From: Nocardioides sp. ChNu-153
GTDB lineage: Bacteria > Actinomycetota > Actinomycetes > Propionibacteriales > Nocardioidaceae
Length of the DNA stretch: 55,831 bases
Reading direction: 5' to 3'
Assembly: GCF_030466625.1 (NCBI RefSeq)
Contig: NZ_JADEVT010000003.1
Location: 268,188-324,018, forward strand
Shown: positions 32,206-44,142 of the stretch, one piece after another
How positions within the stretch are numbered: position 1 is the stretch's first letter
Layout: every line of letters begins with the position of its first letter
Position numbers and translations under genes: made by a program
Notes under the pieces: model-generated
What the model saw: the letters and a program-made list of their open reading frames with translations, nothing else
Told to the model about the DNA's origin: nothing
The model's database searches: none

Positions 32206-33330
32206 CTACTCGCCCCGCCCGCCGCCGAACATGATCTCGTCCCAGCTCGGCACCGAGGCGCGGCCGCGGGCCTTGCGGGCCGGCCGGCGCGGCGCGGGCG
32301 CCGGCTCCGGCTCGGCGGGCTGCTCGCCCTGGTCCTGATGCGGGTCCGTCGGGTCCGCGTCGGTGGGGTCCGGGTCGGCGCGGTCAGCGTCGGACGGGGC
32401 CGCCGGGGTGTCGAGGTCGCCCGCGGGCTCCCCGACGGCCTCGACGTGGTCGGCCTCGGACGGGCCGAGGTCGTCCTCCGGCGCCGCGGCTCCGGTGACG
32501 GCGGCACGCAGCTCGCCGAGGTCGCCCAGGTCGACGGTCGCCTCGCGGTCGGCGTCGCCGGCCCCGTCGCCCGCCCCGTCGTTGGCCAGGTCGAGCGCGT
32601 CGGCGCCGAGCCCACCCGGCTCGGCGGCGGGCCCGGCGGGGGAGTCGTCGTACGGCAGGTCGAGCAGTGCGTCCGCGGTGCGGGAGCGGGCTCCGGCGGC
32701 GCGGCGTCGGCGGGCCTGCTGCAGGTCGTCGCGGACGGGGTCGCTCGGCGCGTCGGGCACCTCGCCGATGAGCCAGCGGGCGTCCTCGTCGTCGGCGACC
32801 ACGTAGCTGCCGCGCAGGTCGAACGTGAAGGTGGCGGTGCCGCGCCGCTTGCCGGCGACGAAGGTGCCGCTCAGGGTCCAGCGGCCGTCGTCGCGCCGCC
32901 ACGCGTCCCACGTCACGGCGTCGGGGGACAGGGCGCGGGAGCGCAGGTGGGCGGCGACCGCCTCGCCGAGGGTGCGGGCGGCGGTGGCGCCGTCCCCGCG
33001 GCGGCGCAGGGAGGAGGCCTGGGCGCGCTCGGCGACGTGGGCACGCTCGGCGAGGACCGGCGCGACGAAGCCCATGATGCGCTCGACCGTCGTCTGCGCG
33101 GCCTGCGCGACGTCGTCCGGTGACGCCCCGGCCCGGATCCGGGCCTGGATGTCGCGGGGACGCAGGGTCGATTCCATCGTGATCTCCAACTGGCCGAGTC
33201 GGTCCGTGTCGCCGCGCAGCGCCGCGCGGAGTCGGGCGTCGACGTCGAGCGTGAACTCGACGCCCGCGTCGCTGACCAGCACCAGGCGACGCTTGTCCTG
33301 GCTGAGGCCCGTGAGCGTCAGGTGGACCAT
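32206..33330 (-). CDS. sepH: Septation protein SepH
   Basis: A 374-aa cell-division protein. The N-terminal DUF3071 domain (about 1–170) starts MVHLTLTGLSQDKRRLVLVS and contains the helix-turn-helix-like RPRDIQARIRAGASPDDVA. The C-terminal half is a disordered Ala/Pro/Asp region ending in a basic patch and VPSWDEIMFG, the conserved C-terminal tail. In Streptomyces and mycobacteria SepH binds and stimulates FtsZ. The ends of the protein are well conserved, so start and stop are secure. Confidence 0.94.
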   Translation of the reverse strand: MVHLTLTGLSQDKRRLVLVSDAGVEFTLDVDARLRAALRGDTDRLGQLEITMESTLRPRDIQARIRAGASPDDVAQAAQTTVERIMGFVAPVLAERAHVAERAQASSLRRRGDGATAARTLGEAVAAHLRSRALSPDAVTWDAWRRDDGRWTLSGTFVAGKRRGTATFTFDLRGSYVVADDEDARWLIGEVPDAPSDPVRDDLQQARRRRAAGARSRTADALLDLPYDDSPAGPAAEPGGLGADALDLANDGAGDGAGDADREATVDLGDLGELRAAVTGAAAPEDDLGPSEADHVEAVGEPAGDLDTPAAPSDADRADPDPTDADPTDPHQDQGEQPAEPEPAPAPRRPARKARGRASVPSWDEIMFGGGRGE

Positions 33331-33484
33331 CGGGATGGCTGCCTCCTGCTCGCGGTCGCTGGTCGTCGGTCGTGCCGCGACGGCGCCGCGCGGTGGGGTC
33401 GCCCCGCGGGGTCCGTCGTGACCGCCGAGCCTACGCCCCGGGACCGCCCCGGCGTGGGCGACCGGCCGGGGCTACGCTCCCGCG

Positions 33485-34126
33485 GTGGGATCGTGGGACC
33501 TCGACAGTGCCGTGCTGCTCGTCGTGCTCGACCTCGTCGGCATCTTCGTGTTCGCGATCTCCGGGGCGCTCGTCGCCGTGCGCGGGCGGCTCGACCTCTT
33601 CGGCGTGCTCGTGCTCGCGGGCACGACGGGCCTGGGCGGCGGGTTCCTGCGCGACGTGCTCATCGGCGCCGTGCCCCCGGCCGCGCTCGCCGACTGGCGC
33701 TACCTGCTCGTGCCGGTGGTGGCCGGGCTCGTCACCTTCCGCTTCCACCCCACGCTGGGCCGCCTCGAGCGGCCCGTCGGCGTCTTCGACGCGTTCGGGC
33801 TGGCGGTCTTCTGCGTGGCCGGCGCCGTGAAGGCCCTCGACTACGGCCTGGGCCCGCTCCCGGCGGCGCTCCTGGGCATGGTGACCGGGATCGGCGGCGG
33901 CATGGTGCGCGACCTGCTGGCCGGGCAGGTGCCGGTCGTCTTCCGCGGCGAGCTCTACGCCACGCCCGCGCTCGCCGGGGCCGCCGTCGCCGTTGGGGGG
34001 CTCGAGCTCGGACTGCCGCTGCTGCCGGTCGCCGTGGTCGGCGCCGGGACCTGCCTGGTGTGGCGGCTGCTCGCGATGTGGCGGGGCTGGCGCGCGCCCC
34101 TGCCGGCCGGGCCGTCCGCCGCCTGA
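33485..34126 (+). CDS. TRIC/YadS-type membrane channel protein
   Basis: A 213-aa protein with two repeats of the UPF0126/TRIC domain: VFAISGALVAVRGRLDLFGV…TTGLGGGFLRDVLIG, then VFCVAGAVKALDYG…TGIGGGMVRDLLAG. It has seven or so helices and the paired GGG(F/M)xRD motifs. Prokaryotic TRIC channels form trimeric cation channels. The GTG start is the first in the frame; sepH diverges 154 bp away. Confidence 0.92.
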   Translation: MGSWDLDSAVLLVVLDLVGIFVFAISGALVAVRGRLDLFGVLVLAGTTGLGGGFLRDVLIGAVPPAALADWRYLLVPVVAGLVTFRFHPTLGRLERPVGVFDAFGLAVFCVAGAVKALDYGLGPLPAALLGMVTGIGGGMVRDLLAGQVPVVFRGELYATPALAGAAVAVGGLELGLPLLPVAVVGAGTCLVWRLLAMWRGWRAPLPAGPSAA

Positions 34127-34154
34127 GGGGCGCGGGCGCGGGGAGCGGCGGGGT

Positions 34155-35465
34155 TCAGTCGCCCAGCACCCGGCGGGTGTAGGCGTTCGCCAGCACCCGG
34201 TCGGGGTCGAGGCGCTCGCGCAGCGCGAGGAAGTCGTCGAACCGCGGGTACGCCGGCGCGAGGTCGGCCGCGGTCCGCGTGTGCAGCTTGCCCCAGTGCG
34301 GGCGCCCGTCGTGGGCGCGCAGCACCGGCTCCACCCCGGCGAAGTACGCCGTGTGGTCGACCGCCGCGGGCACGTGGAACGCCAGGTAGAGCGAGTCCCG
34401 CCCGTACGCCGTCGACAGGGGCACGTCGTCGGCGCGGGCGGCCCGGATCTCGACGGGGAACCCGATGCGCCAGTCCGCGGCGGCGATGGTGCGCCGTACC
34501 TCCGCCAGCACGGCGGGGCCCGCGGCGCGGGGCACGGCGTACTCCATCTCGCGGAAGCGCACCCGGCGCGGCGACGTGAGAACGCGGTGGGGGACGTCGG
34601 AGAACGTGCGCGGCGACAGCGCCCGCGCGGCCACCCGGTTGAGGGTGGGCACGAGCGCGGGGACGCGGTTGCCCAGCGCGACGACGCCGCCGAAGACGGT
34701 GTTCGCGAGCAGCTCGTCGTCGACCCAGCCTCGCGCCCGACCCAGCGGCCGGGCCTCGTCGAGGTCGGCGTCGAGACGGTTGTCCCGCTTCGTCAGCAGG
34801 CGGTCGGTGTGGGGGAACCAGTGCAGGTCGACGTGGTGGTTCTCGTCGAGCAGCGCGTCGAGCGAGCCGATCGCCTCGTCCCACGTCATCGGCTGCTCGA
34901 CGGCCTCGAGCAGGAGGAGCGGCTCGACGGCGAGGGTGACCCGGGTGAGGACCCCGAGGGCGCCGAGGGAGACGCGCGCGAGGTCGAGCACGTCCGCGTT
35001 CTCGGTGGGCGTGGCCACCACCACCTCGCCGGTGCCGGTCACCAGCTCGAGGCCGACGACCTGGGCGCCGAGCCCGGCCCACGTGCCCCCGCTGCCGTGG
35101 GTGCCCGTCGACACGGCGCCCGCGACCGTCTGCTCGGCGATGTCGCCCATGTTGTGCAACGTGAGGCCGAGGCGCTCGAGCTCGGCGTTGAGCACCTTCA
35201 GCGGCGTGCCCGCGAGCACGGTCACGGTCATCGCCGCGCGGTCGACGTCGACCACGCCGACGAGCCCCTCGGGGTGCAGCAGCTCGCCGTCGGTGAGCGC
35301 CACGTCGGTGAAGCTGTGGCCGGTGCCGACCATCCGGACGGTCGAGCCGTGCGACCGGGCCCGGTGCACGGCCGCGACGACGTCACCGACGTCGCGGGGG
35401 GTGCTCGTCGTCGCGGGGTGGGCGGTCGCCGTCCCCGCCCAGTTCGACCAGCTCGCAGCGCCCAT
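34155..35465 (-). CDS. FAD-linked sugar-lactone oxidase (L-gulonolactone/arabinono-lactone type)
   Basis: A 436-aa oxidoreductase. An FAD-binding PCMH domain contains VGTGHSFTDVA, whose His is the usual covalent flavin site, and STGTHGSGGTW. The C-terminal ALO domain ends with HWGKLHT and YPRFDDFLALRERLDP, the family signature. It oxidises aldonolactones with oxygen or another acceptor. The exact sugar is not evident. The long frame extending upstream overlaps the MFS gene and is rejected; ATG 35465 fits the domain. It is probably co-transcribed with the MFS gene 11 bp upstream. Confidence 0.92.
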   Translation of the reverse strand: MGAASWSNWAGTATAHPATTSTPRDVGDVVAAVHRARSHGSTVRMVGTGHSFTDVALTDGELLHPEGLVGVVDVDRAAMTVTVLAGTPLKVLNAELERLGLTLHNMGDIAEQTVAGAVSTGTHGSGGTWAGLGAQVVGLELVTGTGEVVVATPTENADVLDLARVSLGALGVLTRVTLAVEPLLLLEAVEQPMTWDEAIGSLDALLDENHHVDLHWFPHTDRLLTKRDNRLDADLDEARPLGRARGWVDDELLANTVFGGVVALGNRVPALVPTLNRVAARALSPRTFSDVPHRVLTSPRRVRFREMEYAVPRAAGPAVLAEVRRTIAAADWRIGFPVEIRAARADDVPLSTAYGRDSLYLAFHVPAAVDHTAYFAGVEPVLRAHDGRPHWGKLHTRTAADLAPAYPRFDDFLALRERLDPDRVLANAYTRRVLGD

Positions 35466-35476
35466 GGGGCGGGAGC

Positions 35477-36709
35477 CTAGGGCGTCGGCACGTCGCGCGG
35501 CAGGGGCGCAGCGGCCCCGGCCTCGGGGACCGTCGCGGGGACGGGCGTCGCCCAGGCGGCGACGGTGGCGACGACCCCGGCGACCACCGGCACGGCGTAC
35601 GCGGCCTGCGCGCCCCAGGTGTCGATGCACACGCCCGCCAGGGCCGCGCCGGGCGCGATGCCCGCGGCCATGCCGGTGTGGAGCACGGCCATGGCCTCGG
35701 TGACGCGGGTGGCCGGCGCCGCCTGCTGCACCAGGCTCATGGCGCTGATGAGGGTGGGGGAGATGGCGGCGCCCGCCACCAGCAGGCACACGCCCAGCAC
35801 CAGGACGGAGGGCACCACGAGCAGGGGCGCCATGGCGACGGTGAGGGCGAGCGCGGCCCAGCGCATCCGCGCGTGCGGCCCGACGCGCCACTGCACGGCT
35901 CCGACGACGACGCCGGCGGCGAGGCTGCCGAGGGCCCAGGCGGCCAGCAGCACACCGGCCCACGCCTTCGCGCCCTGCTCCTCCGCGAACGCGACGGTGG
36001 CCACCTCGGCCGAGCCGAAGACGGCTCCGAGGCCGAAGCTCGACGCGGTGAGCGCGGCGATGGTCGCCCACGGCATCCGCGGACGGGCCGCCGACATCGT
36101 CGTACGGCGCTCGACCGGGGGCTGGGTGCCCCGCTGGCCGGTCAGCGCCAGGGTGCCGAGCACGCCGGCGGCCACCGCGACGAGCAGCCCGGCGGCGGGG
36201 TCCCACGCGGTGGCCAGCACCGTGACGAGGATCGGGCCGGTGATGAAGACCGCCTCGTCGACGACCGCCTCGAGCGCGAACGCCGTCTGCACGCCCGCGG
36301 TGTCGCCGCGCAGCACGTGGGCCCAGCGGGCCCGCACGCACGAGCCGACCTGGGGCAGGGCGGCCCCGGCCACGGCGGCCGCGACGTACGCGGTCCACAG
36401 GGGCGCCTCGGTCCCGACCGCGGCGACCAGCGCCGTGCCGGCGATCCCGAACACGACGATGGCCGGCGCGAGGGCCCGGGCCTGCCCCAGCCGGTCGGCG
36501 AGACGGCCGTGCACGATCGCGAGCGCGGCGTTCGCCAGCACGTAGACGGCCGACACGGCGCCGGCGACGCCGTACGAGCCCGTGTGCTCCGAGACGAGCA
36601 GCACGATGCCGAGCGAGACGGTGGAGATGGGGATGCGGGCGACCAGCCCCGTGAGGCTGAACGCGAGGGCTCCCGGCAGCCGCAGGATCCGGGTGTACGA
36701 CGTCAGCAC
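35477..36709 (-). CDS. MFS transporter
   Basis: A 410-aa major-facilitator protein with twelve hydrophobic segments, the loop 2–3 signature [13 protein letters not shown] and a charged central loop ([15 protein letters not shown]). Its substrate is unknown. It starts at GTG 36709, divergent from hemH by 74 bp, and precedes the lactone oxidase gene by 11 bp, suggesting a joint transcript. Confidence 0.9.
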   Translation of the reverse strand: MLTSYTRILRLPGALAFSLTGLVARIPISTVSLGIVLLVSEHTGSYGVAGAVSAVYVLANAALAIVHGRLADRLGQARALAPAIVVFGIAGTALVAAVGTEAPLWTAYVAAAVAGAALPQVGSCVRARWAHVLRGDTAGVQTAFALEAVVDEAVFITGPILVTVLATAWDPAAGLLVAVAAGVLGTLALTGQRGTQPPVERRTTMSAARPRMPWATIAALTASSFGLGAVFGSAEVATVAFAEEQGAKAWAGVLLAAWALGSLAAGVVVGAVQWRVGPHARMRWAALALTVAMAPLLVVPSVLVLGVCLLVAGAAISPTLISAMSLVQQAAPATRVTEAMAVLHTGMAAGIAPGAALAGVCIDTWGAQAAYAVPVVAGVVATVAAWATPVPATVPEAGAAAPLPRDVPTP

Positions 36710-36783
36710 GACGACCGAGCCTAGGCCGCCCGGGCGTCCCTCCCGGCATCAGCGCGTGCCCTCCGCCTCCCTACGATGGCGCC

Positions 36784-37944
36784 ATGCCGAGCGACACGTC
36801 CCCGCCCCCCACCGACGCCCCCGACGTCAGCCCGTACGACGCCCTCCTCCTGGTCGGTTTCGGCGGCCCCGAGGGTCCGGACGACGTCGTGCCCTTCCTG
36901 GAGAACGTCACCCGCGGGCGCGGCATCCCGCGCGAGCGGCTCGTCGAGGTCGGCGCCCACTACGACCTGTTCGGTGGTCGTTCGCCGATCAACGACCAGA
37001 ACCGGGCGCTGCTGGCGGCCATCCGCGAGGACCTGGCGGCCCACGGCATCGACCTGCCCGTCTACTGGGGCAACCGCAACTGGGACCCCTACCTCGACGA
37101 CGTCGTCACGCAGATGGCGCGCGACGGGGTACGGCGGGCCGCGGCCTTCGTGACGTCGGCCTACTCGTCGTACTCGTCGTGCCGGCAGTACCGCGAGAAC
37201 CTCGCCGGCGCCGCCCGCGCCGCCGCCGACGCGGGCCTGGAGCCGCCGGTGCTCGACCGGTTCCGGGTCTACTTCAACCACCCCGGCTTCGTGCGCCCCA
37301 ACGTGGAGGCGGTGCTCGCCGCGCTGCGCGAGCTGCCCGAGGAGGCCCGCGCGGGGGCGCGGATCGTCTTCGTCACGCACTCGATCCCGACGAGCATGAA
37401 CGACGGCAGCGGTCCGACGGGCGACGCCTACCGCACGCAGCACCTCGACGCCGCGGGCGTGATCGCCGACGAGGTGGCGCGCACCACGGGCACCACCCAC
37501 GCGTGGGACCTCGTCTACTGCTCGCGCTCCGGCCCGCCGCAGGTGCCGTGGCTCGAGCCGGACGTGAACGACCACCTCACCGAGCTGTCGGCCGCGGGCG
37601 TCCCCGGCGTCGTGCTGGCCCCGATCGGGTTCGTGTCCGACCACATGGAGGTCATCTACGACCTCGACACCGAGGCGCTCGCGACCGCCGCCGAGCTCGG
37701 CCTCCCGGCCGCCCGCGCGGCGACGGCCGGCACGCACCCCTCCTTCGTGTCGCTGGCCCGCGACCTGCTCCTGGAGCGGGCCGCGGTCGAGCGCGCGGCC
37801 GCGGCCGGGAGCGACGCCCCCGAGGCCGCGCTGCCCGACCGGCCCGCGCTCGGCGAGCTGGGCCCGCGGTGGGACCGGTGCGCCGTCGACTGCTGCCCCA
37901 ACCCCCGGCAGTGGCAGCCCGTCGCCGGCGGGGTGGACGCGTGA
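36784..37944 (+). CDS. hemH: Ferrochelatase (coproporphyrin type)
   Basis: A 386-aa cytoplasmic ferrochelatase that inserts Fe(II). In actinobacteria the substrate is usually coproporphyrin III (CpfC). The N-terminal [14 protein letters not shown], the active-site His in [10 protein letters not shown] and the [14 protein letters not shown] tract are present. The C-terminal [11 protein letters not shown], with an upstream Cys, matches the [2Fe-2S] cluster ligands found in actinobacterial enzymes. Its stop overlaps the IMPase start by 4 bp. Confidence 0.95.
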   Translation: MPSDTSPPPTDAPDVSPYDALLLVGFGGPEGPDDVVPFLENVTRGRGIPRERLVEVGAHYDLFGGRSPINDQNRALLAAIREDLAAHGIDLPVYWGNRNWDPYLDDVVTQMARDGVRRAAAFVTSAYSSYSSCRQYRENLAGAARAAADAGLEPPVLDRFRVYFNHPGFVRPNVEAVLAALRELPEEARAGARIVFVTHSIPTSMNDGSGPTGDAYRTQHLDAAGVIADEVARTTGTTHAWDLVYCSRSGPPQVPWLEPDVNDHLTELSAAGVPGVVLAPIGFVSDHMEVIYDLDTEALATAAELGLPAARAATAGTHPSFVSLARDLLLERAAVERAAAAGSDAPEAALPDRPALGELGPRWDRCAVDCCPNPRQWQPVAGGVDA

Positions 37945-38957
37945 GCGCCCCGGCCCGCGGTGCCCGCGCCCCCAAGCCGGGCACGGCCCCCGACGGCACG
38001 CCGTACGCCGACCTGCGCGACCTCGCGGTCGGCATCGCCCAGCAGGCCGCCGGCCTCGTGCGCCGTGCCCGCGCCCAGGGTGTCGCGGTTGCCGACACCA
38101 AGACGAGCGCCGTCGACGTCGTGACCGAGGCCGACCGCGCCAGCGAGGCCCTCGTCACCGACCTCCTCGCCCGCCTGCGCCCCGACGACGGGATTCTCGG
38201 CGAGGAGGGTGCCGACCGCGCCGGCACCAGCGGCGTGCGCTGGGTCGTCGACCCGATCGACGGCACGGTCAACTTCCTCTACGGCATCCCGCAGTACGCC
38301 GTCTCGATCGCCGCCGAGGTGGAGAGCGCCGAGGGCCGCCGGGTCGTCGCGGGCGCCGTGGTCGACGTGGCGGCGGGCACCGTGCACGAGGCGTACGCCG
38401 GCGGCGGCGCGCGCACCGACGGCGTGCCGATCCACGTGCGCGACGCCGCACCGCTCGCGGAGCGGCTCGTGCTCACCGGGTTCTCGTACGACGCGGAGCA
38501 GCGCCGCCGTCAGGCCACGGCGCTCGTCGGGCTGCTCCCGCGGGTGCGCGACGTGCGGCGGATGGGCTCGTGCGCCCTCGACCTGTGCGCCGTGGCCGGC
38601 GGGCGCGCCGACGGCTACCTCGAGGAGGGCACCCACCCCTGGGACCACGCGGCCGGCGTGCTCGTCGCCCGCGAGGCCGGCGCACGTGTGGCGACCGCGA
38701 CCGGGGTCGGCGGACGCGAGCTGCTGGTGGTCGCGCCCGCCGAGGGCTTCGACGAGCTGTACGACGCCGTCGTCGCCGCCGGGTTCACCGAGGCGCCGCC
38801 CGCCGAGGCCCCCGTCGGGGCGGCCGCCGAGACCTCCGCGGAGACCCCCGCGGAGACCCCCGCCGAGACCCCCGCGGAGACCTCCGCCGAGGCCCCCGCG
38901 GAGGCGGCCGACGAGCCGTCGGTCACGCCGGTGACGAGCGGGAATAGCGGTGCCTAG
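37941..38957 (+). CDS. Inositol monophosphatase family protein with repetitive C-terminus
   Basis: A 338-aa Mg-dependent phosphatase. Metal motifs are GEEG (about 92), [12 protein letters not shown] (Asp-Pro-Ile-Asp-Gly-Thr) and the C-terminal [16 protein letters not shown]. It hydrolyses inositol-1-phosphate or related sugar phosphates. The last 50 residues are a low-complexity Ala/Glu/Thr/Pro tail with repeats of AETP/AETS absent from typical family members. GTG 37941 is coupled to hemH. Confidence 0.93.
   Translation: MSAPARGARAPKPGTAPDGTPYADLRDLAVGIAQQAAGLVRRARAQGVAVADTKTSAVDVVTEADRASEALVTDLLARLRPDDGILGEEGADRAGTSGVRWVVDPIDGTVNFLYGIPQYAVSIAAEVESAEGRRVVAGAVVDVAAGTVHEAYAGGGARTDGVPIHVRDAAPLAERLVLTGFSYDAEQRRRQATALVGLLPRVRDVRRMGSCALDLCAVAGGRADGYLEEGTHPWDHAAGVLVAREAGARVATATGVGGRELLVVAPAEGFDELYDAVVAAGFTEAPPAEAPVGAAAETSAETPAETPAETPAETSAEAPAEAADEPSVTPVTSGNSGA
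38810..38913 (+). repeat. 12-bp-unit tandem repeat in the IMPase C-terminus
   Basis: About seven near-identical 12-bp units of the form GAGACC(T/C)CCGC(G/C)G encode [12 protein letters not shown]. Such arrays expand and contract by slippage, so the tail length probably varies between strains. Confidence 0.75.
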
Positions 38958-39077
38958 ACCACTGTTGGTGGCACCGGTGTCCGCAGACGGGACACCGGTG
39001 TGCGGGACCGGGCGGCGATGGTGCATGATCTGCCGCGCCCAGCACAGGCAACGAGCTACTTCCGGGGATGGGATCTG

Positions 39078-39368
39078 ATGGCAACCGACTACGACGCACC
39101 TCGCAAGACCGAAGAGGACCAGAGCGAGGAGAGCATCGAGGAGCTCAAGGCTCGCCGTCACGACAAGAACTCCGGCAAGGTCGACGAGGACGAGACCGAG
39201 GCCGCCGAGTCGTTCGAGCTGCCCGGCGCGGACCTCTCGCACGAGGAGCTGGCCGTCGAGGTCAAGCCCCGCCAGGAGGACGAGTTCACCTGCATGAGCT
39301 GCTTCCTCGTGCACCACCGCAGCCAGCTCGCGGACTCGACGCGGCTCATCTGCCGCGACTGCGTCTGA
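39078..39368 (+). CDS. DUF4193 zinc-ribbon-like small protein
   Basis: A 96-aa acidic protein that starts MATDYDAPRKTEED, the typical DUF4193 N-terminus, and ends with two Cys pairs: CMSC, then CRDC. The Cys pairs suggest a zinc ribbon. It is conserved in actinobacteria and of unknown function. ATG 39078 is preferred over an upstream in-frame GTG. Confidence 0.92.
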   Translation: MATDYDAPRKTEEDQSEESIEELKARRHDKNSGKVDEDETEAAESFELPGADLSHEELAVEVKPRQEDEFTCMSCFLVHHRSQLADSTRLICRDCV

Positions 39369-39410
39369 GCGCGAGCCGACGCACCGGCCCGCAGGGCCCC
39401 GGCAACGCAG

Positions 39411-39443
39411 AGGCGCCGCCACTCCCGAGGGAGGGCGGCGCCT
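39411..39443. terminator. Bidirectional terminator between DUF4193 and DUF4235 genes
   Basis: A 10-bp perfect outer stem, AGGCGCCGCC / GGCGGCGCCT, with an inner CTCCC/GGGAG dyad lies between the convergent genes. It is followed by a TCGTCG run rather than T's. Confidence 0.8.
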
Positions 39444-39462
39444 TCGTCGTCCTACGACACGC

Positions 39463-39801
39463 TCAGTGCGTGGGGGCCTTCGCCTTGTCCGCGCGCTGGC
39501 CGTCGGCCCGCAGCTCGCCGGGCAGGTGGCCCGTGGAGCGCGCGTAGTACTGCGCCGCCTTGCGGGCCGCGAGCATGCGCGCCAGCGCGATGATCGTGCC
39601 GCTGGCCACGGCCCAGGCGACGGCCTCCCACAGCTCGACGTCGGGGTCGGCCGGGTTGGCGGGCGGGTTCTTCCCGGTCGCGGCGCGCCACGACGTGGTG
39701 AGGCCCTTCTTGGCGACGGCGGCGGCGGCGATGGCGGAGACCGCCGATCCGGCCGTCCAGACCTTCGAGCTCTTCCCGACCTCGTTCGAGCTCTTCGACA
39801 T
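39463..39801 (-). CDS. DUF4235 membrane protein
   Basis: A 112-aa protein with a first hydrophobic segment ([18 protein letters not shown]) and a second ([21 protein letters not shown]), as in the DUF4235 family. Function is unknown. GAGGAGG precedes ATG 39801. The longer frame upstream has no family match. Confidence 0.87.
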   Translation of the reverse strand: MSKSSNEVGKSSKVWTAGSAVSAIAAAAVAKKGLTTSWRAATGKNPPANPADPDVELWEAVAWAVASGTIIALARMLAARKAAQYYARSTGHLPGELRADGQRADKAKAPTH

Positions 39802-39890
39802 GTGCTCCTCCTCGCGGGGCGGTTCGTCCACCGACCGCCCCTCGGGCGGCCGTGCCACCCAACCCTAGGGGGTGCCCGGAGCGGGACCGC

Positions 39891-40349
39891 TCAGCCGAGC
39901 TGACGGGCGCTCGCGACGGCGGCGGCGAGCCGCTCGGGGCGCCGGCAGCTCACGAGCCAGTACGGCGTGGGGTCGGCCGGGTCGGTGATGGTCACCTTGA
40001 CGCTGCGCCGCAGGTAGGGCCGCAGGACGAGGTAGGCGCGGGCGTCGGCGTGCCGGCCGGCGACGAGCCGGGTCTGCTCCGCGTCGAGGGTGACGACGTC
40101 GCCGACGTGCTCCAGCCCGACCTCGGCGCGCCCGGCCACGAGGGTGCCGTGCTCGGTGACGGCGACGCGGGCCCCGCCGTACGTGGCGAGGCCGAGGGCC
40201 ACGAGGGCGAGCACCAGGACCGCGATGGCGGACGGCACCCACGCCAGGTGCACCGGGAAGGCGACGACCGCCGCGATCCAGAACGAGGCGACGAGCATGG
40301 TGCCCTGCACCCACCACCGCAGCGGGACGGTGAGGCGTTCGGCGTACAC
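39891..40349 (-). CDS. DUF3093 membrane protein
   Basis: A 152-aa protein starting [13 protein letters not shown], then two adjacent helices (about 17–60) and a soluble beta-rich tail ending [14 protein letters not shown], typical of DUF3093. Function is unknown. It diverges from dut (87-bp gap), as in many actinobacteria. Confidence 0.9.
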   Translation of the reverse strand: MYAERLTVPLRWWVQGTMLVASFWIAAVVAFPVHLAWVPSAIAVLVLALVALGLATYGGARVAVTEHGTLVAGRAEVGLEHVGDVVTLDAEQTRLVAGRHADARAYLVLRPYLRRSVKVTITDPADPTPYWLVSCRRPERLAAAVASARQLG

Positions 40350-40436
40350 GTCGCAGAGTTTCCCATCCCCGGGCGACCCGGGCGGCACCGGGCCCGCCCG
40401 CGCCGGGACGGGGGCGGCGGGGGCTATGTTCCCGGC

Positions 40437-40967
40437 GTGGCCGAGACCCCCGACGCACCGCCCCGCCCGGCGGACCCGACCGTCGCGCTCCTGCGCCTGG
40501 ACCCCGGGCTGGAGCCGCCGGCGTACGCCCACCCGGGTGACGCCGGCGCCGACCTGCGCACGGCGGTCGACGTCGAGCTGGCGCCGGGGGAGCGGCGGCT
40601 CGTGCCCACCGGCGTGGCTCTCGCGCTCCCGGACGGCTACGTGGGGCTCGTCCACCCCCGCTCGGGCCTGGCGGCCCGGCACGGCCTCTCCATCGTGAAC
40701 ACGCCGGGGACGGTCGATGCGGGCTACCGTGGTGAGGTCAAGGTGCTGCTGGTCAACCTCGACCCGCGGGAGCCGATCGTGCTGCGGCGCGGCGACCGGA
40801 TCGCCCAGCTCGTCGTCCAACGGGTGGAGCGCGCCTTCTTCGTCGAGGTCGACGCCCTTCCGGCGTCGGTGCGGGGCGCGGGCGGCTACGGTTCCACGGG
40901 GGGATTCGGCGCGACCACCGCGCCCGAGGGTGATGGACCGGCCCCCACCCACGCAGAGGAGAAGTGA
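40437..40967 (+). CDS. dut: dUTP diphosphatase
   Basis: A 176-aa trimeric dUTPase that hydrolyses dUTP to dUMP, keeping uracil out of DNA and feeding dTMP synthesis. Its five motifs are visible: [34 protein letters not shown] and the C-terminal [11 protein letters not shown] short Pro-rich N-terminal extension precedes the domain. The GTG start has no strong ribosome site, so it may be leaderless. Confidence 0.95.
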   Translation: MAETPDAPPRPADPTVALLRLDPGLEPPAYAHPGDAGADLRTAVDVELAPGERRLVPTGVALALPDGYVGLVHPRSGLAARHGLSIVNTPGTVDAGYRGEVKVLLVNLDPREPIVLRRGDRIAQLVVQRVERAFFVEVDALPASVRGAGGYGSTGGFGATTAPEGDGPAPTHAEEK

Positions 40968-41606
40968 GTGAAGTTCCGCCGCAAGCCCCGTGTCGAGGGT
41001 GACGGCGTCGCCGGTCCCACCGCGCTGACGCCGTCGTTCGGCGCGCCGCAGCGCACCGACGTGGTGACGACGGGCCCGTTCGACGAGAAGGACGCGCCGG
41101 AGGCCGAGCGCGCCGACCTGGGCTCGCTCCTCATCGCACCCGGCCCCGGTCGCGACGTGCGGCTGCAGGTCGACCAGAAGACGCAGCAGGTCCAGGCGGT
41201 CATCATCACCGGAGCCGAGGGCGCCATCGAGCTGCGGGCGTTCGCGGCCCCGCGCAACGGTGACCTGTGGGCCGAGACGCGTCCGCTGATCGCGGCCGAG
41301 ACCGTCCGGCGCGGGGGCTCGGCCGTCGAGCAGGAGGGTCGCTTCGGCCCCGAGCTGCGCTGCGAGGTCACCGTGCAGCGCCCCGACGGCACGAAGGCGC
41401 AGCAGCCGTCCCGCGTCGTGGGCGTCAACGGTCCGCGCTGGATGCTCCGCGCCACGATCCTGGGCCGCCCGGTGGCGGACGCGGAGGCCGCCGCGGAGTG
41501 GGAGGACGTGCTGGCCGGTGTCGTCGTCCGCCGTGGCGAGGAGGCCATGGCGGTCGGGGACGCCCTGCCCATCACCGTCCCCGAGCAGGCCCGCCGGGTG
41601 CAGTAG
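40968..41606 (+). CDS. DUF3710 protein
   Basis: A 212-aa soluble protein beginning MKFRRKPR (GTG start) and containing the DUF3710 core DLGSLLIAP…VVGVNGPRWMLRATILG. Function is unknown, and it follows dut throughout actinobacteria. GGAGAAG precedes the start. The stop overlaps the OB-fold gene by 1 bp. Confidence 0.92.
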   Translation: MKFRRKPRVEGDGVAGPTALTPSFGAPQRTDVVTTGPFDEKDAPEAERADLGSLLIAPGPGRDVRLQVDQKTQQVQAVIITGAEGAIELRAFAAPRNGDLWAETRPLIAAETVRRGGSAVEQEGRFGPELRCEVTVQRPDGTKAQQPSRVVGVNGPRWMLRATILGRPVADAEAAAEWEDVLAGVVVRRGEEAMAVGDALPITVPEQARRVQ

Positions 41607-41983
41607 TGGCGAGCGATGACGCGGCCCGCCGACGCTTCGGTCTCAGCGCGCGGCCGCACGGCCGGGAGGTGCTGGACCAGGAGACCTCCGATCTGCGCCG
41701 CGACCACGGCGGCGAGGGCCGCACCTGCATCGGCGACGCCCCCGACCGCGAGCGCGTCCAGCTGTTCGGCATCCTGCGCACCGTCACGCTCCAGCCGCGC
41801 GGGGGCGTGCCCGCGCTCCAGGCCGAGCTGGCCGACGGCACCGGATCCCTGACGCTCGTGTGGCTGGGGCGCCGCTCGATCCGCGGCATCTCCGCCGGCC
41901 GGTCGATCTCGGTGACCGGGCGCGCCGGCGTGCAGGACGGCGTCCGGGTGATGTTCAACCCCCGCTACGAGCTGAGGCCCTGA
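41606..41983 (+). CDS. OB-fold nucleic acid-binding protein
   Basis: A 125-aa protein with a basic N-terminus, then an OB fold ([11 protein letters not shown]…[14 protein letters not shown]…ISVTGRAG). This is the small OB-fold protein usually found between DUF3710 and DUF3159. A role in nucleic-acid binding is inferred. GTG start, with overlaps of 1 bp on both sides. Confidence 0.88.
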   Translation: MASDDAARRRFGLSARPHGREVLDQETSDLRRDHGGEGRTCIGDAPDRERVQLFGILRTVTLQPRGGVPALQAELADGTGSLTLVWLGRRSIRGISAGRSISVTGRAGVQDGVRVMFNPRYELRP

Positions 41984-42719
41984 TGAGCGAGCCCACCGCC
42001 GCCCGGGCAGTGGTCGACGTGGACACGGTCGAGGCACTCGTGCGCCGCCAGCTGGCGGCGGCCTTCGGGGGAGCGCGCGGCATCGTGGAGGCGGCCGTGC
42101 CCACGGTGCTGTTCACGGTCCTGTGGCTGAGCACGAAGGACCTGCAGCTCGGGCTCGTCACCAGCCTCGCCGTCACGGTGGTGCTCCTGCTCGCGCGGCT
42201 CGTGCAGCGCTCGACGGTGCAGTACGTCGTGAACGCGCTGGTGGGCATCGGGATCGGCTGGCTCTTCGTGCACCTCTCGGCCCGGTCCGGGGGCTCCGTC
42301 GACGACCAGGCCCTCGCCTACTTCCTGCCCGGCATCCTCTACAGCGCCGGCTACACCGTCCTGGTGGGAGCCAGCTGCGTCGTGGGCTGGCCGCTGATGG
42401 GGTTCCTCATCGGCAGCGTCACCGGCGACGCGACGGCCTGGCACCAGGACCGCGGCATCGTGCGCCTGTGCACCCGCCTGACGTGGCTGCTCCTGCTCCC
42501 CGGCGCGATCGGCGTGCTGCTGCAGGGCCCGGTGTGGCTGGCCGGTCACTCGGGGGCCCTGTCGGCCGGCACGGCCGTCGCGGTGCTCGCCGCGCTGCGC
42601 CTGGGGCTGGGCTGGCCGCTGCGCATCGCGTCCTTCGCCGCCATGATCTGGATGCTCTCGCGCGACCGCACGCCGCTGGCCGACCCGGCCGCGCCCGACG
42701 CGCCGGCCGCACCCGCCGG

Positions 42720-42723
<4 letters not shown>
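41983..42723 (+). CDS. DUF3159 membrane protein
   Basis: A 246-aa polytopic protein with about six helices and the family core [21 protein letters not shown] plus [15 protein letters not shown]. The function is unknown. ATGA-type overlaps join it to the OB-fold gene before and rarA after. Confidence 0.9.
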
Positions 42724-44117
<1,394 letters not shown>

Positions 44118-44142
44118 GCACCCCGCGATAAGGTCACCCTCC

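Noticed and set aside
36582..38957. A 791-codon frame ending in the IMPase
   Set aside because: Its first part is an alternate frame of hemH; the IMPase begins at GTG 37941, coupled to the hemH stop.
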